A stretch of DNA of 64,000 nt from NCBI RefSeq assembly GCF_014639075.1, contig NZ_BMFS01000001.1, positions 1 to 64,000 on the forward strand, written 5' to 3'. The stretch comes from Glycocaulis albus (GTDB lineage Bacteria; Pseudomonadota; Alphaproteobacteria; Caulobacterales; Maricaulaceae). The translations under genes were made by a program, and so were the position numbers. Below, piece by piece: positions 28,396-37,154 of this stretch. Position 1 is the first letter of the stretch, and every line of letters begins with the position of its first letter. A model generated the notes under the pieces. It did not search any database. It saw only the letters and a list, made by a program, of their open reading frames with translations, and was not told the DNA's origin.

Positions 28396-29367
28396 ATGTT
28401 GAGCGCTTCCCTGCCTGTCATGGCGATAGCCACCCGCACCTCCCCGCTGGCCATGGCGCAGGCGCTGATGGTGCAGGCGCAGCTGGCGGCAGCCCATGGT
28501 GCGGGTGATGCGGATACCGCCTTTCCCATACTCGGGCTTGTCACTACGGGCGATCAGATCACCGACCGGGCGCTGCTGGAGGCGGGCGGAAAGGGGCTAT
28601 TCACCCGCGAGCTTGACCGCGCCCAGCTGGATGGCAAGGCGGCGTTTGCGGTCCATTCGATGAAGGATGTGCCCACACATCTGCCAGACGGGCTGGAGCT
28701 GGCCTGCGTGCTGGAGCGTGAAGACCCGGCAGACATTCTGCTCACCGCCGCTGGCCCGGGCACGCTGGAAGGCCTGCCGCAAGGCGCACTGGTTGGCACC
28801 GCCTCACTGCGTCGTCAGGCACAGGCGCTCCATGCGCGGCCCGACCTTCAGATCACCCTTTTACGCGGTAATGTCGGCACCCGCCTGCAAAAGCTCAAAG
28901 ACGGGCCGATTGCGGCGACATTCCTTGCCAAGGCGGGTCTCAGGCGGCTGGGGCGGCCGGAAGGGGACTGGCCGGGTGTTGATTTCGCACACTGCCTGCC
29001 CGCGCCCGCGCAAGGCGCCATTGGCATCACGATACGCAGCGATGATGACGCCGCGCGCGCAGCGCTCGCTCCGCTCAACCATGCGCCAACCGCTCTTGCC
29101 ATTGCGGCTGAACGCGGCGTGCTCGAAGCGCTGGACGGCTCCTGCCGCACGCCTCTGGCGGCGCATGGCGTGCTGGACGGCGGCGCGCTGCACCTGACCG
29201 CCGAAGTGCTCAAACCTGACGGCACGCAGCGCTGGCGCATGGAGGACACAAGGACCGGAATCGGCACGGTGAAAGCGGCCCGCGCCTATGGCCTGTCCCT
29301 GGGGCAGAGATTGCGGGACGAGGGAGGCCCGGCCGTGGAAGCCATCCTGGCCGGGTCGGGATCATGA
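28396..29367 (+). CDS. hemC: Porphobilinogen deaminase (hydroxymethylbilane synthase)
   Basis: A 323-aa cytoplasmic haem-pathway enzyme that joins four porphobilinogens into hydroxymethylbilane. Diagnostic segments are AIATRTSPLAMAQA, GGKGLFTRELD, AVHSMKDVPTHLP and TASLRRQAQ. The dipyrromethane-cofactor cysteine lies in LDGSCRTPLAAH. It starts the hemC-hemD-mic60-hemY run and overlaps hemD by 4 bp. Confidence 0.97.
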   Translation: MLSASLPVMAIATRTSPLAMAQALMVQAQLAAAHGAGDADTAFPILGLVTTGDQITDRALLEAGGKGLFTRELDRAQLDGKAAFAVHSMKDVPTHLPDGLELACVLEREDPADILLTAAGPGTLEGLPQGALVGTASLRRQAQALHARPDLQITLLRGNVGTRLQKLKDGPIAATFLAKAGLRRLGRPEGDWPGVDFAHCLPAPAQGAIGITIRSDDDAARAALAPLNHAPTALAIAAERGVLEALDGSCRTPLAAHGVLDGGALHLTAEVLKPDGTQRWRMEDTRTGIGTVKAARAYGLSLGQRLRDEGGPAVEAILAGSGS

Positions 29368-30092
29368 GCTTGCGCGTGCCGGTCATCGTCACGCGCACCC
29401 AGCCGGGCAATGCCCGCACCGTCAAGGCCGTCCGGGCGCGCGGGCTCCCGGCCATTGCCTGCCCCGTTTCGCAGGTCGTGCGTTCGCGCCGCGTCATTCA
29501 GGCCGACGGCGCAGATGCGCTGGCCCTGACGAGCGCCAATGCGCTGCAGGCCGTTCGTGATACAGGGCCGCTCATCCATCTGCCGGTGTTCACCGTCGGT
29601 GAGGGCACGGCAAAGGCCGCGCGCGAAGACGGCTTTGCCACTGTCACCAGCGCGGGGGGTGACGCGGAGACACTGGCGCGGACTATCGCCCGCACCCTGC
29701 CCGCCGGCCGTCATGTCCTGCATTTGAGCGGAGAGGACCGGGCAGGCGATCTGGCCGGCATGCTGGAGGTGCTGGGCTTCACGGTCACGACCCGCACGGT
29801 CTACCGGACCCGGCTGGCGCGCGGACTGACCGCGCGTGCCAGAGCGGCGCTTGAGGCTGGCCCTGCTATCGTTCTTGTCCATTCGGCGCGGGGCGCGCAG
29901 CGTTTTTTGACGCTTGTGGACGCGGCGGAACTGAGTGCTGTCTCCGCGCGTCTGGCATTCATCGCCATATCGGAGCGCGCCGCCGTGCCGCTGCACACGC
30001 GCGGCCTGGAAGCGCACATCGCCGGACAGCCGTCCGAGGAGAGCCTGCTCGCCGCACTCGATGAACTGGCGAAGCGGCGCGGCGCACCCTAG
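29364..30092 (+). CDS. hemD: Uroporphyrinogen-III synthase
   Basis: A 242-aa two-domain protein that cyclises hydroxymethylbilane with inversion of ring D. The family is poorly conserved, but position after hemC, PVIVTRTQPGNARTVKAV at the start, LTSANAL, VGEGTAKAAREDGF, the LHLSGEDRAGDLAG segment and the FIAISERAAVPLHTRG end are typical. Its ATG overlaps the hemC stop. Confidence 0.9.
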   Translation: MSLRVPVIVTRTQPGNARTVKAVRARGLPAIACPVSQVVRSRRVIQADGADALALTSANALQAVRDTGPLIHLPVFTVGEGTAKAAREDGFATVTSAGGDAETLARTIARTLPAGRHVLHLSGEDRAGDLAGMLEVLGFTVTTRTVYRTRLARGLTARARAALEAGPAIVLVHSARGAQRFLTLVDAAELSAVSARLAFIAISERAAVPLHTRGLEAHIAGQPSEESLLAALDELAKRRGAP

Positions 30093-30131
30093 AGTGGGCG
30101 AGACGCAAATCCGAAGGCACCAGACCTGATC

Positions 30132-31373
30132 ATGCAAGCGGACTCCCCCGAGAACACCCCTCCGCCCGGCGAGGCGGAGCCCATTGATGCCGAATTTGAA
30201 CCGGCCAAGCCTGAAAAGCGCTCCGGCGGCGGCAAAGCTGCTCTGCGTATCGCCGGGCTTGTCCTCACGCTTATCCTGGCGGGCGGTGCTGGCGGCGTGG
30301 CGGGCTGGTATGCGGCGGGGTTGAACCGGACGGACGATACGGCAGCCAGCACAGACATTGCCCGTCTGGAAAGTCAGCTCGCCGGGCTGGAGGCGCGCCT
30401 GAACGCGGCCGAGGACCGGCCCCTGACCGAGATGGTACCCACCGAAGCGCTACGTACATTCGACAGCGAAATCCGTGCACTGGAAGAGCGTCTGGAGACC
30501 CTTGAGGCCCGCCCCGCTGTCGTGGCGGGCGAAAGCCTTGATGAGGCCGCGCTGGAGGCGATGCTGGATGAGCGCGATGCGGCCCTTCGCATCGAGCTTC
30601 AGGCGCTGCGCGAACAGGTCGAAGGGTTGGGGACGGCCAGCGGCGGCACAACTGATCTGCGTCCTGTTCAGGAGGCCATCAACGCCCTTGAGACCCGTCT
30701 GACCGGGACTGCAGAGCGCTTGGAGGGTGAGCTTGCCGCCCTGTCGGCGCAGCAGGATGATGTGTCCGCACAGATGCGCGATACCCTGACCACACGTGAT
30801 GCAGCCTTTGACGCCCGGCTGAACACCCTCGAAGCCCGCCTGGCCGAGGCGCAAGCCAGCGCTGGCGGCGAAGCCGAAGCGGTTGAACGCTCGGCGGGGC
30901 GTATCCTTGCCTTCATCGCCTTGCGTGACATGGCCCGGGGATCGGAGAGTTTTGAAGCCGAGCGCGCCAGTCTGGCCCGGCTGTGGCCGGATGCGCCGGG
31001 CCTTGCCGCCCTGCAGCCCCATGCGCGCCGGGGTGTGCCATCGTCCGATGATCTGCAAGAGAGTTTCCCGGCTGCCGCAATCCGTTCGGCCTCGGGCGAG
31101 ACGCGGCGCTTTCTGGGCCTGTTCGAAATCCGCCCGGCCGACAGCAGTCCTGACAGCGCGCTGGCGCTGGTGGGTCAGGCCGAAAGCCGCCTGTCGCGCG
31201 GTGATCTGGCCGGTGCGGTGGAGGCTGCTGCCCGTCTGGACGGCCCTGCCGCAGAGGCTGCCTCTGGCTGGCTGGCGCAGGCGCGCGCGCGCCTGGACAT
31301 CGAAAATTCCCTTTCCACACTGCGCGGCGCGCTGAGCCGCGGCACCGCAATACCGGGCAGGAGCACACCATGA
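30132..31373 (+). CDS. Alphaproteobacterial mitofilin/Mic60-like inner-membrane protein
   Basis: A 413-aa protein. Residues 1-35 form an acidic, proline-rich cytoplasmic tail. One membrane helix (about 36-62, LRIAGLVLTLILAGGAGGVAGW) follows, then a long coiled coil (about 75-260) facing the periplasm. The C-terminal mitofilin-like helical domain begins near ILAFIALRDMARGSESFEAE and continues AIRSASGETRRFLGLFEIRP. Position between hemD and hemY is the classic bacterial Mic60 location. Homologues shape intracytoplasmic membranes and contact outer-membrane proteins. The stop overlaps the hemY start by 4 bp. Confidence 0.85.
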   Translation: MQADSPENTPPPGEAEPIDAEFEPAKPEKRSGGGKAALRIAGLVLTLILAGGAGGVAGWYAAGLNRTDDTAASTDIARLESQLAGLEARLNAAEDRPLTEMVPTEALRTFDSEIRALEERLETLEARPAVVAGESLDEAALEAMLDERDAALRIELQALREQVEGLGTASGGTTDLRPVQEAINALETRLTGTAERLEGELAALSAQQDDVSAQMRDTLTTRDAAFDARLNTLEARLAEAQASAGGEAEAVERSAGRILAFIALRDMARGSESFEAERASLARLWPDAPGLAALQPHARRGVPSSDDLQESFPAAAIRSASGETRRFLGLFEIRPADSSPDSALALVGQAESRLSRGDLAGAVEAAARLDGPAAEAASGWLAQARARLDIENSLSTLRGALSRGTAIPGRSTP

Positions 31374-32881
31374 TCCGCCTTATCCTTACCGTTGCCCTGT
31401 GCGTCATCACGGCGATCCTGGCGGTCTGGCTGACCCTCAACCCCGGTACGGCCAGTTTTGAATTTCTTGGCTGGCAGGCCGAGACCAGCTTTGCGCTTTT
31501 CATGGGCGTGCTGATCGTCGCGGCTTTCCTGCTGACCGTGCTCTGGTGGCTGATCGCCAAGATGTGGGGCGCGCCCGATGCCTGGCGCAAGTTGCGCCGG
31601 CGGCGGCGGCGTGAACAAGGCGTTGATGCGCTGGAGCGCGCGCTGATCGCAGCGGCTGCCGGTGAGGGAGAGCTGGCCGTGCGTCAGGCGGCACGCGCCG
31701 ATGCCCTGCTGGAGCGGCCTGCCCTGTCGCGGCTTCTGGCTGCCAGAGCCGCCGAGGCCGCCGGCAATCTCCTGGCCGCGCGCGGGCATTACGAGGCCCT
31801 GCTGGAAGACCCCAAGACCCGCCTTGTCGCCCATCGGGGCCTCTCCGTGCTGGCTGAAACGCAAGGCGAGACCGGCAATGTCATCACGCATGCCGGCAAG
31901 GCCTTTGCCGAAGCGCGCACCGCGCGGTGGGCGTTTGACAGCCTGTTCAATGCGCAAATTGCCGCCGCGCGCTGGGACGAGGCGCTGGAAACCCTCTCCG
32001 AAGGTGAAAAACGCCGCCATATCGCCCCCGACAGTGCCGCGCGGCGCCGGGCGGTAATCCTGACCGTCAAGGCGCGCCAGATGCGCCAGAGCGATGCCGA
32101 GAAAGCCGCTGAGCTCGCCGAGAAAGCGGCGCAGGCTTCGCCGGGCTTTGCGCCCGCCGCGGTGCTGGCAGGCGATCTCCTGCCCGCACGCCGCCGCCAC
32201 CGCAAGGCGGCGGATATTCTGGAAACCGCGTGGCGGTTGCGCCCGCATCCGGCCATTGCACGCACCTATGGCGAGCTTAGAAAGTCCGACACGGCAACGA
32301 AAAAGGCCGCGCGCCTGCGCGCGCTCGCCGAGTTCAATCCCGATAACCGGGAATCGCGCCTTCTGCTCACCGGCATCGCCCTTCAGCAGCGCAATGTCGA
32401 GGCAGCCCGCAGCGCCATCACGCCCCTGCTGGCCGAGACGCCCCTGTCTGCGCGCGTGTGCACGCTGGCCGCGCGCCTGTCGCGGCTCGAAGGCGATGAG
32501 GATGCCGCGCAGCGCTATCTCGCCCGCGCCGCCCATGCGCCCGGAGAGGCGGACTGGTCGGACATTGATGGGAACGGCGAAGCCTTCAATTTTGCCGAAA
32601 GCGACTGGCAGCGCCTGGTCTATGCCTGGGGCGACGAGCAGCGCCTTATCCATCCGCGCCATGAGCGCTTCGAGATGATCGCCGAGGCGCTCCCCGACCG
32701 CATTCTCCTTGAAGCCCCCAAACCGGCTGCGAAAGAACCCCCTGCCGCTGAAGAGGGCCCTGTCATCATCGCGCCTGCGCCCTTACCAGACCGGGAGAGA
32801 AGAAAGCGCGAGGAAACACCCGCTGCGGGTCCGCGCTTTGCGCCGGACGACCCCGGCGTGGATGAAGACGACAAGGGCTAG
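31370..32881 (+). CDS. hemY: HemY N-terminal-domain membrane protein
   Basis: A 503-aa protein with two N-terminal membrane helices (about 1-25 and 40-65), a very basic turn WRKLRRRRRREQG and a long TPR-like helical region. A Pro/Glu-rich tail ends it. HemY of this family is linked to haem synthesis genes, but it is not the HemY/HemG protoporphyrinogen oxidase of Gram-positives; its job is unclear. It overlaps mic60 by 4 bp, so the two are likely made in fixed ratio. Confidence 0.88.
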   Translation: MIRLILTVALCVITAILAVWLTLNPGTASFEFLGWQAETSFALFMGVLIVAAFLLTVLWWLIAKMWGAPDAWRKLRRRRRREQGVDALERALIAAAAGEGELAVRQAARADALLERPALSRLLAARAAEAAGNLLAARGHYEALLEDPKTRLVAHRGLSVLAETQGETGNVITHAGKAFAEARTARWAFDSLFNAQIAAARWDEALETLSEGEKRRHIAPDSAARRRAVILTVKARQMRQSDAEKAAELAEKAAQASPGFAPAAVLAGDLLPARRRHRKAADILETAWRLRPHPAIARTYGELRKSDTATKKAARLRALAEFNPDNRESRLLLTGIALQQRNVEAARSAITPLLAETPLSARVCTLAARLSRLEGDEDAAQRYLARAAHAPGEADWSDIDGNGEAFNFAESDWQRLVYAWGDEQRLIHPRHERFEMIAEALPDRILLEAPKPAAKEPPAAEEGPVIIAPAPLPDRERRKREETPAAGPRFAPDDPGVDEDDKG

Positions 32882-32892
32882 AGGACTGGCGC

Positions 32893-33540
32893 ATGGCAAG
32901 GCTGATCGTGGGGGTAAGCGGAGGGTCAGCCTCCGGCAAGACCGAGATTGCGCGCGCGGCGGCCCGCGCCGTCAAACCGATGACGGCGCTGGTCATGGCG
33001 GAAGATGATTATTACGGCGATCATGGCGCCTCGCCCGATTTCGAAGCCGCCCGCTTCAATTTCGACCACCCGGCCTCGCGCGATCATGCGCTGCTGGCTG
33101 ATCATCTCGAAGCGCTGCGGCGCGGCGATACGGTCAACGCCCCGATCTATGATTTCACCATCCACCGCCGCCGCGCCGATACCCGGCCCGTTACGCCGTG
33201 CGACATCATCCTGGTGGAGGGCATTCACCTGTTCTGCGACGAGCGGCTGAAAAACCTGTTCGATATCCGGGTCTATGTCGATGCGCCTGACGATATCCGC
33301 CTCGCCCGGCGCCTGCTGCGCGATGTGAACGAGCGCGGCCGCACGGCGCAATCGGTTGTCGGCCAGTATCTGGGGACAGTGCGGCCCATGCATCATGAAT
33401 GGACCCACCCCAATGCGGATTGCGCCGATATCGTCATCGGCAATGATGCCGCCGCGGCCCGCCCGGCCGACCATCTCGAAGCCTTTTTCGATGCGCTGGC
33501 AAAGCCGGTCGTGGAGGCGATAAGAGCGAAGCTGCGGTAG
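32893..33540 (+). CDS. Uridine kinase-like P-loop kinase
   Basis: A 215-aa protein of the phosphoribulokinase/uridine kinase family. The Walker A loop GVSGGSASGKTEIARA starts at residue 7. AEDDYYGDH, NFDHPASRD, PIYDFTIHRR and ILVEGIHLFCDERL follow in the usual order, and the lid carries RLARRLLRDVNERGR. It probably phosphorylates uridine/cytidine, though substrate is not proven. It begins 11 bp after hemY and so is probably the last gene of the haem run. Confidence 0.85.
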   Translation: MARLIVGVSGGSASGKTEIARAAARAVKPMTALVMAEDDYYGDHGASPDFEAARFNFDHPASRDHALLADHLEALRRGDTVNAPIYDFTIHRRRADTRPVTPCDIILVEGIHLFCDERLKNLFDIRVYVDAPDDIRLARRLLRDVNERGRTAQSVVGQYLGTVRPMHHEWTHPNADCADIVIGNDAAAARPADHLEAFFDALAKPVVEAIRAKLR

Positions 33541-33991
33541 GTAGCGCTTCACCAGAGCCCATCATCTTTGCGTCATTCCAGGCGCAGCGCGAAGCGCGCA
33601 GACCCGGAACCCAGATTCCGTTTCACTGGCGCATGCCGGGAAAACCAATAAACTCCAACCTCGTCACCCCCGCGCAGGCGGGGGCCCAGAGATCGTAGGG
33701 CGAACGCAGTGCCACGTTGCTCTGGGTTCCCGCCTGCGCGGGAACGACGCGTGTGATGGTTCAAGCTGGTGGTTCTTTGCGCCGAGTTCCCGCTCTGGTG
33801 TTTCCACGGGGTCCTGGCCCCCGAGCCGGAATCCATTTGCTCGTTTCACCGGCTTTAGCCGGGGAATCCCGTCCTCCACACCACACGCACAAGCGCGCTT
33901 GCGAAGACACGCGTTCGCGGATAGTTTGCGCGCCGCCGGGAAGGGGCCGTCCGCCTTGCCCGCGCACCCGCCCGTTATACGACGTGGCAAA
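33541..33991. other. 450-bp intergenic region with palindromic repeats
   Basis: No credible gene is present; short frames here are repeat-derived. It holds a large inverted repeat (33662-33749), a degenerate related element near 33571-33640, and further GGAATCC/CCGG-type half-elements around 33800-33875. A TTATAC (33975-33980) just before tRNA-Thr could be its -10 box, but no well-spaced -35 is clear. Confidence 0.6.
33662..33749. repeat. Large inverted repeat of two REP-like elements
   Basis: Two 30-nt arms (33662-33691 and 33720-33749) are inverted copies matching at 25 of 30 positions, separated by 28 nt. Each arm itself contains a short GC hairpin (CCCGC-GCAG-GCGGG type). The compensating changes (CCC...GGG in one arm, TTCC...GGAA in the other) suggest selection for structure or descent from a repeat family. 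Confidence 0.8.
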
Positions 33992-34067
<76 letters not shown>

Positions 34068-34158
34068 TTTTTCTCTGTCTCACGGCAATTGGCTTCGTTC
34101 AAGCTGCGGACCGGGTTTCGCGCATGAGCGCGGGCGGGCAGTCACCTTGCTGCTTCGC

Positions 34159-34180
34159 GGAGTGAGCCTGTTCTCACTCC
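34159..34180. promoter_or_regulatory. 22-bp perfect palindrome upstream of acyl-CoA synthetase gene
   Basis: An 8-bp perfect inverted repeat GGAGTGAG...CTCACTCC with a 6-bp centre lies 122 bp before the synthetase ATG. Size and symmetry suit a dimeric repressor of the TetR or GntR type, which often controls fatty-acid genes. It is followed by a C/A-rich tract, not a T-run, so a terminator is less likely on the plus strand. Confidence 0.45.
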
Positions 34181-34302
34181 ACCAACCAAACCCACCCCCT
34201 TCCCCTTTATCCTTCTTCCCCTATCATCCCTCGTTGAGCGGCCCGTCAGTGGCCGGAGCGTCAGGGCATGGCCCGGCGGAAGAGATGAGGGAGGAGACGC
34301 GA

Positions 34303-35874
34303 ATGATCGATGCGGGCAAGCTCGTATCCATGGCCGATGTGCTGCGCCAGCAGGCGCGCGAGAACGGCAAGGTGGCCGCGCAGATATTCCAGGATCGCAC
34401 CACCAGCTATGGCGCGCTGGACGCCCATGCCAGCCAAGTGGCGAACGGGCTGATCGCACTGGGGTGTGAGCCGGGCACGCGCATCGGTCACTTAGGCAAG
34501 AATAGCGATTATTTCGCCGAGCTTCTCTTTGGCGCGGCCAAGGCGGCTTGCGTGCTGACGGGCGTGAACTGGCGCCTCGCCGCGCCGGAGATTGCCTATA
34601 TCCTGAAAGATGCGGGCGTCACCACGCTGTTTGTGGACGCCGAATACTACCCGCTGGTGGAGAGCCTGCTGCCAGACCTGCCCGCGCTGAAAACCGTGAT
34701 TGCGCTCGATGGCGGGCATGCGGCATGGAAAGGCTATGCCGGCTGGCGCGACGGGCAGCCGGACGCTGATCCGATGCTGAAGACCGACCCGAAAGAGGAT
34801 GTGCTCCAGCTCTACACCTCCGGCACGACGGGCCACCCGAAGGGCGTGGTGCTCTCGCACGGCGCGTATCTCTCGCTATTCGAGCAGGGGCTGCATGACG
34901 GGTTTGTCACGTGGGAGCCGGGCGATCCGAATCTGGTGGCCATGCCCTATTTCCATGTGGCGGGCACGAACTGGGCCCTGCTGGGCTTCTATCAGGCAGC
35001 GACCAATATCATCGTAAAGGAAGTCGATCCGGTCGCCATTCTGGACCTGATCGAGCAACACAAGGTCCAGACCAGCTTCTTCGTGCCGGCGGTGATATTG
35101 TTTCTGGTGCAGGCGAGTGCGGCGAAACCCCGCGATTTCTCCTCGCTCAGGCTGGTTGCCTATGGCGCCTCGCCGATTGCGGAAGAATTGCTGCTGAAAG
35201 CAGCCAAGATTTTCGATTGCGGCTTCCTGCAATTCTACGGCCTCACCGAGACCAATGGCGCGGCGGTGCATCTGCCGCCTGCCGACCATGATCCGGCGCG
35301 CGGCAAGCTGCGCGCCGCCGGCAAGCCCAATGCCGGTATCGAGATCCGTGTCGCGGGCGAGGACGGCCAGCCGGTGGCGCAAGGCGAGGTGGGCGAGGTG
35401 TGGATACGCGGCACCAGCCTGATGACGGGCTACTGGAACCGGCCCGATGCCACATCAGAGGCGATCAATTCAGATGGCTGGTTCAAATCGGGCGATGCCG
35501 GGTATCTGGATTCTGATGGCTATCTCTTCATCCATGACCGGGTGAAGGACATGATCATTTCCGGCGGGGAGAATATCTACCCGGCGGAGGTGGAAAACGC
35601 GCTCTTCTCCCATCCGGGCGTGGCCGATGTGGCCGTGATCGGCGTGCCGGACGAGCGCTGGGGCGAGGCGGTGAAGGCGGTGGTGGTAAAGGCGCCGGGA
35701 TCGGACGCGACGCAAGAAGCCCTGATCGCGCACGCGCGCGAGCGCATTGCCGCCTACAAGGTGCCCAAGAGCGTGGATTTCATCGACGCCCTGCCGCGCA
35801 ACCCCACGGGCAAGATCCTCAAACGCGTGCTTCGCGAGCCGTACTGGAAGGGCCGCGACCGGGCAGTGAGCTGA
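34303..35874 (+). CDS. Acyl-CoA synthetase (AMP-forming, fatty-acid CoA ligase family)
   Basis: A 523-aa ANL-superfamily enzyme that activates a carboxylic acid as acyl-AMP and then acyl-CoA. Motifs: LQLYTSGTTGHPKGVVLSH (P-loop), YGLTETNGAAV, GWFKSGDAGYLDSDGYLF and the C-terminal lysine in NPTGKILKRVLR. The ATG at 34303 has GGAGGA 8 nt upstream; 87 upstream codons in frame overlap tRNA-Thr and are not coding. The medium- or long-chain preference cannot be read. It is convergent with an SDR gene. Confidence 0.93.
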   Translation: MIDAGKLVSMADVLRQQARENGKVAAQIFQDRTTSYGALDAHASQVANGLIALGCEPGTRIGHLGKNSDYFAELLFGAAKAACVLTGVNWRLAAPEIAYILKDAGVTTLFVDAEYYPLVESLLPDLPALKTVIALDGGHAAWKGYAGWRDGQPDADPMLKTDPKEDVLQLYTSGTTGHPKGVVLSHGAYLSLFEQGLHDGFVTWEPGDPNLVAMPYFHVAGTNWALLGFYQAATNIIVKEVDPVAILDLIEQHKVQTSFFVPAVILFLVQASAAKPRDFSSLRLVAYGASPIAEELLLKAAKIFDCGFLQFYGLTETNGAAVHLPPADHDPARGKLRAAGKPNAGIEIRVAGEDGQPVAQGEVGEVWIRGTSLMTGYWNRPDATSEAINSDGWFKSGDAGYLDSDGYLFIHDRVKDMIISGGENIYPAEVENALFSHPGVADVAVIGVPDERWGEAVKAVVVKAPGSDATQEALIAHARERIAAYKVPKSVDFIDALPRNPTGKILKRVLREPYWKGRDRAVS

Positions 35875-35883
35875 CGATTCCAG

Positions 35884-36630
35884 CTAGGGCAGAACTTCCT
35901 CGCCGGCAAAGTCAAAGCAGCGGCCTGACTGTTGCGGGGTCAGCGTGTCGATGACGTTGAGCAGGCACTCAGCGCTGTAATCGGGTGTGAACAGCCTGCC
36001 GTCGGGGACATTGCCCCGGAAGGGCTCTGACAGCGCGGTCTCGACCGTGCCGGGATGCAGGCCGACGATGAGCGCTTCGCGCCGCTTGCGGGCCAGTTCG
36101 ATGGAACAGGTGCGGATGATCTGGTTGAGGGCAGCCTTGGACGCCCGGTAGGCATGCCACCCGCCCAGCCGGTTGTCGGATATGGAGCCGACGCGCGCCG
36201 ACAGGGCGGCAAAGACCGATTTGCCCTCGCGCGGCAGGGCGTCCAGCAGTGCCGCCGCGACCAGGGCCGGGCCTGTCGTATTGATGGCAAACACGCGGGC
36301 CATGCTCGCCGCATCAAGATGCCGCCAGGTCTTTTCCGGGCCGAAATTTTCACCGTGCAGCACACCGCTGGCTACGATGGCGAGATGTACCGGGCCATTA
36401 GCGGCAACCGGCTCCAGCGCCGCCCTTATGCTGGCAGGGTCTTCCAGATTGATTGATCCGGCGCGGACCTTTGGGCCGTCCGGCACTTCGCCCGAACGCG
36501 ACAGGGCGTGAACCTCGCCGCAGCGCGTATCAGCCGCGAGATGGCGTACAAATGCCGCGCCTATGCCGCCGGACGCGCCAACGATCACGGCACGATAATA
36601 TTCAGGCAAGGAGGTGAGGGTGGTGCTCAT
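35884..36630 (-). CDS. Short-chain dehydrogenase/reductase (CsgA-like SDR)
   Basis: A 248-aa NAD(P)-dependent enzyme. The cofactor loop is AVIVGASGGIGAAFVRHL. IVASGVLHGENFGPEKTW stands at the NNAG position, and ALSARVGSI with WHAYRASKAALNQ carries the Ser and YxxxK. It lacks a normal NNAG motif (IVASG instead), as in CsgA/C-factor relatives. Substrate unknown. Confidence 0.87.
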   Translation of the reverse strand: MSTTLTSLPEYYRAVIVGASGGIGAAFVRHLAADTRCGEVHALSRSGEVPDGPKVRAGSINLEDPASIRAALEPVAANGPVHLAIVASGVLHGENFGPEKTWRHLDAASMARVFAINTTGPALVAAALLDALPREGKSVFAALSARVGSISDNRLGGWHAYRASKAALNQIIRTCSIELARKRREALIVGLHPGTVETALSEPFRGNVPDGRLFTPDYSAECLLNVIDTLTPQQSGRCFDFAGEEVLP

Positions 36631-36682
36631 GGCGAGAAGAGCTAGAGCACTGAGGCCTTACGAAAAGGGGGTGGACTGGCGC

Positions 36683-37108
36683 CTAGAGATGCAGAGCGTC
36701 GTTGGCCGCATCCTGGACCTTGCGCATCAGGCGGAAGCTCGCCGTGCGGTCCTTGCCATTGAAGAATTCGTTCTTGTCCAGGATCGTCAGGTGCGGTCCC
36801 AGCGCCTCGGCATCAACACGCGCCGATCCGGTCAGGATCAGGACCGGCGTGCCGCGCGCAATCTTCTCGGCTGTGCGCACTGTGTCGGTCGGGTCGATGG
36901 AGTCCGGCAGGCGCAGATCGACGATGATCAGATCATACTGGCGCCTGGCCAGCTTGCGTTTGGCGTCGCTCAGCGTGCGCACCACTTCCAGCTCGAACTC
37001 ATAGCCGCCAGCATCGCACAGGGCCTGCTGAAGCAGCATGGCATCGGCGAAGTCGTCCTCCACATGGAGGACGCGCAAGGTCTGGGTGGCTTGGGCTACA
37101 GCGTTCAT
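36683..37108 (-). CDS. Single-domain response regulator (CheY-like)
   Basis: A 141-aa receiver domain without output domain. The acidic pair is in LHVEDDFADA, the phospho-acceptor Asp64 in LIIVDLRLPDS, Thr in LILTGSAR and Lys in LDKNEF. It may be a phosphorelay intermediate. It lies 1.3 kb from the HK/RR pair at 38466-40111 with folD and yggT between, so a functional link is only suggestive. Confidence 0.9.
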   Translation of the reverse strand: MNAVAQATQTLRVLHVEDDFADAMLLQQALCDAGGYEFELEVVRTLSDAKRKLARRQYDLIIVDLRLPDSIDPTDTVRTAEKIARGTPVLILTGSARVDAEALGPHLTILDKNEFFNGKDRTASFRLMRKVQDAANDALHL

Positions 37109-37154
37109 GCCGACACGCTATCGTTGCGCGCTTAGCAAAGCGTAAATTTCCGCA

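Noticed and set aside
31175-32662. 495-codon open frame antisense to hemY
   Set aside because: Overlaps two certain genes and has no start signal or domain.
33662-33749. CRISPR-like repeat structure
   Set aside because: Only two inverted arms, no direct repeats with spacers and no cas genes.
33573-33836. Open frames through the palindromic region before tRNA-Thr
   Set aside because: Products consist of translated repeats (RSRAGGNPE-like), a common artefact of such elements.
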